A stretch of DNA of 9,273 nucleotides from DAOUEH01 sp034430515. Its GTDB lineage: Bacteria > Chloroflexota > Dehalococcoidia > Dehalococcoidales > RBG-16-60-22. The position numbers and the translations under genes were made by a program. The notes below the pieces were generated by a model. That model was not told the DNA's origin. It did not search any database and saw nothing but the letters and a program-made list of their open reading frames with translations. Shown here one piece after another: positions 1 through 9,273 of the stretch; the stretch's first letter is position 1, and every line of letters starts with the position of its first letter. The stretch spans positions 1-9,273 of the forward strand of contig DAOUEP010000082.1 of NCBI GenBank assembly GCA_034430515.1, given 5' to 3'.

Positions 1-5354
<5,354 letters not shown>

Positions 5355-5368
5355 CTCTGCTCCTTAGC

Positions 5369-5411
5369 TAAACGGCTACAGTACTCGTGCTGACGCGTGA
5401 TTAAACGGCTA
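5369..5411 (-). repeat. Pair of 10-bp direct repeats in the rpoB leader
   Basis: TAGCCGTTTA on the minus strand occurs at 5402-5411 and again at 5369-5378, 33 bp apart, in the untranslated leader between the predicted rpoB promoter and its ribosome binding site. Function unknown; it could be a binding site or chance. Confidence 0.4.
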
Positions 5412-5486
5412 AAATGAAGGCATGCGCGTATAAGGCAATGAAGCAACGTGCACTAGGGAAAGTAAAGCAAAAAACACCTGGGGCAT
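5409..5486 (-). other. Possible 25-codon upstream ORF in the rpoB leader
   Basis: Within the predicted rpoB leader, an ATG at 5486 opens a 25-codon frame ending with TAG at 5409-5411. The peptide is hydrophobic (begins MPQVFFALLSLVHVAS, ends PSF). Its start would lie only about 6 nt from the predicted transcript start, so it would be read, if at all, as a nearly leaderless message; there is no Shine-Dalgarno. Its stop codon falls inside the first copy of a 10-bp direct repeat. It could be a leader peptide or chance. Confidence 0.2.
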
Positions 5487-5498
5487 TATTACAAATAA

Positions 5499-5527
5499 AT
5501 AATACCATTTACCTACAATACTGTCAA
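5499..5527 (-). promoter_or_regulatory. Predicted sigma-70-type promoter of rpoBC
   Basis: On the minus strand, TTGACA (5527-5522) is followed after exactly 17 bp by TATTAT (5504-5499): a perfect -35, and a -10 with one mismatch. Transcription would start near 5492, giving a leader of about 137 nt before the rpoB ATG at 5354. An A/T-rich stretch with an A6 run lies just upstream of the -35 (about 5530-5550) and could act as an UP element. The AT-rich block stands out against the GC-rich coding DNA on both sides. It would drive rpoB and rpoC together. Confidence 0.8.
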
Positions 5528-5585
5528 GTAGTAATTAGGGGTTTTTTATGCCAAATGGGGCTATTTCCCGCTTCCTGGGGCAAAA

Positions 5586-5615
5586 TTAAAACAATTAATG
5601 CCATACTGCTATAAT
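5586..5615 (+). promoter_or_regulatory. Predicted promoter of the NfeD-like gene
   Basis: A perfect TATAAT lies at 5610-5615 on the plus strand. The best -35 candidate is TTAAAA (5586-5591) at 18-bp spacing, a weak 4/6 match. Transcription would begin around 5621-5624, only a few nucleotides before the ATG at 5627, so the message would be leaderless or almost so. This agrees with the absence of any Shine-Dalgarno sequence there. Confidence 0.6.
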
Positions 5616-5626
5616 TAGCTTATAGC
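5608..5626. promoter_or_regulatory. Inverted repeat over the NfeD-like promoter (possible operator)
   Basis: GCTATAA - 5 nt - TTATAGC is a perfect 7-bp inverted repeat. It contains most of the -10 box and reaches the base just before the start codon. A dimeric repressor bound here would block both polymerase and initiation. The binding protein is unknown, and AT-rich chance symmetry cannot be excluded. Confidence 0.4.
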
Positions 5627-6040
5627 ATGAAGATGAAACGCCTGACGCGCAACCGCCTGATACTGGCCGTCCTCAGCACCGCCGCCGAGGAGACGGCCAT
5701 CTGGGTCATCTGGAAATGGCTCCTGCCCCAGTTCAACGTCCACCTCTCCGTGGCGGTGCTCATCGGGGTCATGGCGGCCTGGGGGGTCTTCAGCGTCTGG
5801 CTCTTCGTCTTCACCACCCACACCATCAGCCAGCAGAAACCGGCCGGCCTGCCCTCGATGGTCGGCACGCTGGGCCGGGCCGTCAGTGCGCTTGGGCCGG
5901 AGGGCATGGTGAAAATCAAGGGGGAGCTGTGGGGGGCGGTATCCCGCGGGGGCGATATCGCCGCCGGGGCAGCCATCCGGGTGGTGGGCGAGGACGGCCT
6001 CAAGCTGGTGGTGGAGCCAGCCGACGAGACTAAACGTTAA
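5627..6040 (+). CDS. NfeD-like membrane protein (two helices plus OB-fold domain)
   Basis: A 137-residue protein. Hydrophobic segments at about 11-34 and 40-62 look like two membrane helices, the first carrying a Glu-Glu pair (21-22). A short linker leads to a C-terminal segment (about 79-131) with the NfeD OB-fold pattern: MVGTLGRAVSALGPEG, then KGELWGAVSRGG, then GAAIRVVGEDGLKLVVEP. NfeD proteins usually occur next to stomatin/prohibitin-type (slipin) genes and are thought to organise membrane microdomains or interact with those proteins. No slipin gene is in this window, so it appears to be an orphan short NfeD. It is divergent from rpoB and has its own promoter. Starts at 5627 and 5633 are both possible; the first is used because TATAAT is so close. 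Its 3' end overlaps the convergent ychF-like gene by 11 bp. The membrane topology is inferred. Confidence 0.8.
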   Translation: MKMKRLTRNRLILAVLSTAAEETAIWVIWKWLLPQFNVHLSVAVLIGVMAAWGVFSVWLFVFTTHTISQQKPAGLPSMVGTLGRAVSALGPEGMVKIKGELWGAVSRGGDIAAGAAIRVVGEDGLKLVVEPADETKR

Positions 6041-7133
6041 AGAGAAAAGTAATTACGTCGCCGTCCCGGACGACGTAGTCCTTGCCCTCCAGGCGCAGCA
6101 GCCCCCGCTTCTTGGCCTCGGCCAGGCCGCCGCAGGCCGCCAGGTCGTCGAAGGCGACGCCCTCGGCGCGGATAAACCCCTTCTCCATGTCGGTATGTAT
6201 TTTCCCGGCCGCTTTGATGGCGGTGGTGCCCGCTTTGATTGACCAGGCGCGCACCTCGTCTTCTCCCACGGTGAAGAAGGAAATCATGCCGGAAAGCTCG
6301 TAGGAGCGCTGGACGGCGCGGTCCAGCCCCGACCCGGCCAGCCCGTACCCGGCGCGAAACTCGGCGGCTTCGGCGGGTTCCATCTGAGCCAGCTCCATCT
6401 CCAGTTTACCGCAGACGACCACCACCCCCGAAGTATCGCTCCCCAGGGCGTCGTTAAGTTCAAGCTCCAGCGCCGCGGCCTTATCCAGCTGCCCCTCGCC
6501 GATATTGACGACGAAAACGACGGGCTTGGCGGTGAGGAACTGGAAATTGGCCACTATCTTTTGTGCCGCCGCATCGAGGGTCATGGCACGCACCGGCGTT
6601 TCCTTCTCCAGGGCCGCCTGGAACTCGTGTAGAAGCTCCTGCTCCCTGATAAGCGCGGCGCGCTCGCCGGGCTTGGCGGCCTTGAGCTGCCCCTCCAGCC
6701 GCTCCAGCCGCCGCTCGATGATAGCCAGGTCGGAAAACGCCAGCTCCAGGTTGAGCGCGGCGATATCGCGGCGCACGTCGAGGGAACCGTCGGGGTGGAT
6801 GACGGCCGGGGCTTCGAAGGCTCGTACCACGGCAATCAGGCTTTCGACGGCGCTTAACTGGTTTAAAAGCTCGCCGCTGAAGCCCTTGTCTTTGGAGACT
6901 CCCCTTCCGGAAGCGCCGACATCGATGTATTTCGTCTCGATGGGAACGACCTTGCGGGGATTAAACATGCCGGCGAGCACCCCGAGGCGCGGCTCGGGCA
7001 CCTTGACGATAGCCACGTGGGCCGGCTGGCCGGCGGCGTGGCCTTTAACCTCGGCGCTGCCGCCGGTAAGGGCGTTAAAGATGGTGGTCTTGCCGCTCTG
7101 GGGCAGGCCGATAATGCCGATGTCGATACTCAT
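6030..7133 (-). CDS. YchF/OLA1-family P-loop NTPase, divergent, with C-terminal TGS domain
   Basis: A 367-residue protein, close to the family length. The N-terminal G1 loop is GLPQSGKTT at 9-17, where most YchF proteins have GLPNVGKST. The G4-like motif is Asn210-Glu213 (VVNIGE), the NxxE form typical of YchF, which favours ATP over GTP in characterised members. A helical, coiled-coil-like section spans about 125-180. The C-terminal TGS/DUF933 domain (about 283-367) is well conserved, from ISFFTVGEDEVRAWSI to KDYVVRDGDVITFLFNV. The G3 region is unusual: where E. coli YchF has DIAGLVKG, this protein has DVGASGRG (71-78), so the conserved glycine is Ala74 and the hydrophobic residue that replaces the catalytic Gln is Ser75. 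Family members bind ribosomes and act in translation and stress responses. No Shine-Dalgarno is seen before the ATG; the gene follows the small helical-protein gene after 27 bp and is probably cotranscribed. Confidence 0.9.
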   Translation of the reverse strand: MSIDIGIIGLPQSGKTTIFNALTGGSAEVKGHAAGQPAHVAIVKVPEPRLGVLAGMFNPRKVVPIETKYIDVGASGRGVSKDKGFSGELLNQLSAVESLIAVVRAFEAPAVIHPDGSLDVRRDIAALNLELAFSDLAIIERRLERLEGQLKAAKPGERAALIREQELLHEFQAALEKETPVRAMTLDAAAQKIVANFQFLTAKPVVFVVNIGEGQLDKAAALELELNDALGSDTSGVVVVCGKLEMELAQMEPAEAAEFRAGYGLAGSGLDRAVQRSYELSGMISFFTVGEDEVRAWSIKAGTTAIKAAGKIHTDMEKGFIRAEGVAFDDLAACGGLAEAKKRGLLRLEGKDYVVRDGDVITFLFNV

Positions 7134-7143
7134 CGGTAACGGT

Positions 7144-7169
7144 GCCGCGGCGGGTGGCCGCTAGCGGCC
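7144..7169. repeat. Two GC-rich palindromes at the junction before the ychF-like gene
   Basis: GGCCGCTAGCGGCC (7156-7169) is a perfect 14-bp palindrome containing the stop codon of the upstream gene. GCCGCGGC (7144-7151) follows it on the transcript. In RNA the first could fold as a 5-bp stem with a CUAG loop. Together they fill most of the 27-bp spacer before the ychF-like ATG, which has no ribosome binding site. Confidence 0.5.
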
Positions 7170-7400
7170 TTTCTTGACAATGTCCCGGGCCTTCTTGAGG
7201 GCCTGGTCTCGCTCGTTGGTGGGTAACCTATCGTTGGCGGCCAGGTGGAGCAGGACGAGCAGGGACTCGTGGGAGTCCAGCTCGCCGAGCTGGTTGATGG
7301 CCTGCACCCTCATCTTGTTGGAGAGCTGCATGTCCATGGCGATGCTGGCCAGCTTCCTCAGCTCATCGGTCATGCTGTTTTCTTCGGGCATTTCCGACAT
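7161..7400 (-). CDS. Small helical protein of unknown function, HEAT-like
   Basis: A 79-residue soluble protein with no signal peptide or membrane segment, not recognised as a named family. The body looks all-helical: DELRKLASIAMDM, MRVQAINQLGEL, HESLLVLLHLAAN and NERDQALKKARDIVKK, separated by short turns. The spacing and the R/Q-A-I-L pattern resemble one or two HEAT-type helical pairs, which would suggest a protein-binding role; this is inference. An in-frame GTG at 7409 would extend it by three residues, but AGAGG lies 8 nt before the ATG at 7400 and overlaps the GTG, so the ATG is preferred. It has its own strong promoter and leads into the ychF-like gene after 27 bp, so the two probably form one transcript and may work together. 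Confidence 0.7.
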   Translation of the reverse strand: MSEMPEENSMTDELRKLASIAMDMQLSNKMRVQAINQLGELDSHESLLVLLHLAANDRLPTNERDQALKKARDIVKKGR

Positions 7401-7450
7401 CTTGGCCACCTCTTTTCACGCGGTCGGGCACCGGGCGATAGCATGCCCTC

Positions 7451-7466
7451 TAGGGATTATTCCCTA
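7451..7466. promoter_or_regulatory. Palindrome over the -10 box (possible operator)
   Basis: TAGGGA-TTAT-TCCCTA is a perfect inverted repeat with 6-bp arms and a 4-bp centre. It fully covers the predicted -10 box of the operon promoter. The position is classic for repression. Its sequence differs from the inverted repeat at 5608-5626, so a different regulator would be expected. Confidence 0.45.
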
Positions 7467-7484
7467 TGGGCGGACTTTTGTCAA
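7456..7484 (-). promoter_or_regulatory. Predicted promoter of the small-helical-protein/ychF-like operon
   Basis: On the minus strand, a perfect TTGACA (7484-7479) is followed after 17 bp by AATAAT (7461-7456), a 5/6 match to TATAAT. Transcription would start near 7449, giving a leader of about 49 nt before the ATG at 7400. Confidence 0.75.
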
Positions 7485-7535
7485 CACGTTGGACAGCCAC
7501 CTTTCCGTGAGCTAAGTCACCGACAGACTGGCTAA

Positions 7536-7567
7536 GCGGCGGATGCCGCGAGGGCGGTTTACCCGCC
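7536..7567. other. Two short GC-rich hairpins downstream of the aminotransferase gene
   Basis: GCGGC-GGAT-GCCGC (7536-7549) and GGCGG-TTTAC-CCGCC (7553-7567) are adjacent perfect 5-bp stems lying between the aminotransferase stop (7639) and the next promoter. Neither is followed by a T-run on the minus strand, so they do not meet the usual form of an intrinsic terminator. They could end transcription weakly, protect the 3' end, or have no role. Confidence 0.35.
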
Positions 7568-7638
7568 GAAGCCTTGGCGTAGGTGGGGCCAGGGTGAGAA
7601 TAGATTACTCCGAGGGGAGGCGGCGGGGCGTTAGCCCT

Positions 7639-8832
<1,194 letters not shown>

Positions 8833-8850
8833 ACCTTCTCCTCAGAAAAT

Positions 8851-9273
8851 TTATAATACCACCTGCTGGCGCTTGACGCCCTCGCCGCCTTCGAGCAGCT
8901 CGCCGTCTTCCTTGTAGCGCTTGAGCACGAAATGGGTGACGGTGGCCTCGACGCCGTCGATGTGGGCCAGGTTCTGGGAGACGAAATCGGCCACGGTGCG
9001 CTCCGACTTGCCCAGCACGACCAGCAGCAGGTCGTAGGTGCCCGAGGCCAGGTAGAGCGAGCGCACCTGGGCGTACTGGGCGACGCGCTCGGCGATGGAA
9101 TCGAAGCCGGCTTCCGGCTCCGGCTTGACCTTGACCTCGATGAGCGCCCAGACCTGCTCGTCCTCCACCCTGTCCCAGTTGACGGCCGTCTTGTACTTGA
9201 GGATGACGCGGTCTTTCTCCGCCTGCTTGATGAGCCTGGTGACCTCGGCGACGGGCAGGCCGGTCATGGTGGC
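8851..9273 (-). CDS. Lrp/AsnC-family transcriptional regulator, 5' end outside window
   Basis: The last 140 codons of a regulator are present. An ATG at 9267 sits inside the helix-turn-helix, and the frame stays open to the window edge (Ala-Thr before that Met), so the true start lies to the right. The visible part begins in the DNA-binding domain (GLPVAEVTRLIKQAEKDRVI, about 5-24 of the fragment), followed by a beta-strand linker and the ligand-binding RAM domain (about 41-120) with the family pattern LYLASGTYDLLLVV near 73-86 and THFVLKRYKEDG at the end. Proteins of this family form dimers and octamers and respond to amino acids. Here it lies 18 bp upstream of an aminotransferase, so it probably senses an amino acid connected with that enzyme and controls both; this is inference. 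The C-terminal 18 residues or so are a polar extension. Confidence 0.92.
   Translation of the reverse strand, partial: ATMTGLPVAEVTRLIKQAEKDRVILKYKTAVNWDRVEDEQVWALIEVKVKPEPEAGFDSIAERVAQYAQVRSLYLASGTYDLLLVVLGKSERTVADFVSQNLAHIDGVEATVTHFVLKRYKEDGELLEGGEGVKRQQVVL

Noticed and set aside
5485..5503. ATTATT-N7-AATAAT inverted repeat over the rpoB -10 and start site as an operator
   Set aside because: The arms are short and purely A/T in an AT-rich block, so chance symmetry is likely.
5414..5614. A 66-codon plus-strand open frame in the AT-rich gap upstream of the NfeD-like gene
   Set aside because: It runs across the predicted rpoB promoter and the NfeD-like promoter, has no ribosome binding site, and the peptide looks random.
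7553..7567. Hairpin GGCGG/CCGCC as an intrinsic terminator for the aminotransferase gene
   Set aside because: The stem is only 5 bp and no T-run follows it on the minus strand.
8851..8881. A TATTAT-like sequence at the end of the Lrp gene as a separate promoter for the aminotransferase
   Set aside because: No acceptable -35 box lies 16-18 bp upstream; the motif is explained by the last codons and stop of the regulator.

Overview
The window looks like a core chromosomal segment of a GC-rich bacterium, not an accessory island. RpoB, RpoC, the YchF-family protein and the aminotransferase/Lrp pair all have the general look of Chloroflexota proteins, probably class Dehalococcoidia. That placement is a judgement from memory of protein style, with no search run, at about 0.6 confidence. 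No tRNA, rRNA, CRISPR array, insertion sequence, phage gene or origin was found.

Layout, left to right. The first ~5.35 kb is the rpoBC operon on the minus strand: the first 430 codons of rpoC (running off the left edge) and a complete rpoB, overlapping by 8 bp. rpoB has a near-consensus promoter and a ~137-nt leader. Next, on the plus strand, a small NfeD-like membrane protein is divergent from rpoB and has its own promoter almost touching its start codon. Its 3' end overlaps by 11 bp with the convergent gene for a divergent YchF/OLA1-type P-loop NTPase. That NTPase gene lies downstream of a 79-codon helical protein in an apparent two-gene minus-strand unit with a strong promoter. The right end holds another minus-strand pair: a truncated Lrp/AsnC regulator followed after 17 bp by a class I/II PLP aminotransferase.

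How the genes relate. rpoB and rpoC encode the two large subunits of RNA polymerase and are very likely co-translated. The Lrp-like regulator and the aminotransferase form a typical amino-acid-metabolism pair. The small helical protein plus YchF-like NTPase may be linked to translation or ribosome function, by family analogy only.

I see no complete new system. The most noteworthy points are: a ~141-residue acidic, repeat-containing C-terminal tail on RpoB; an ~80-residue insertion late in RpoB; a coiled-coil insertion in RpoC; separation of rpoBC from the ribosomal-protein genes that usually precede it; a short upstream ORF in the rpoB leader; inverted repeats over the -10 regions of the NfeD-like and helical-protein promoters; and loss of the signature G3 residues in the YchF-like protein.
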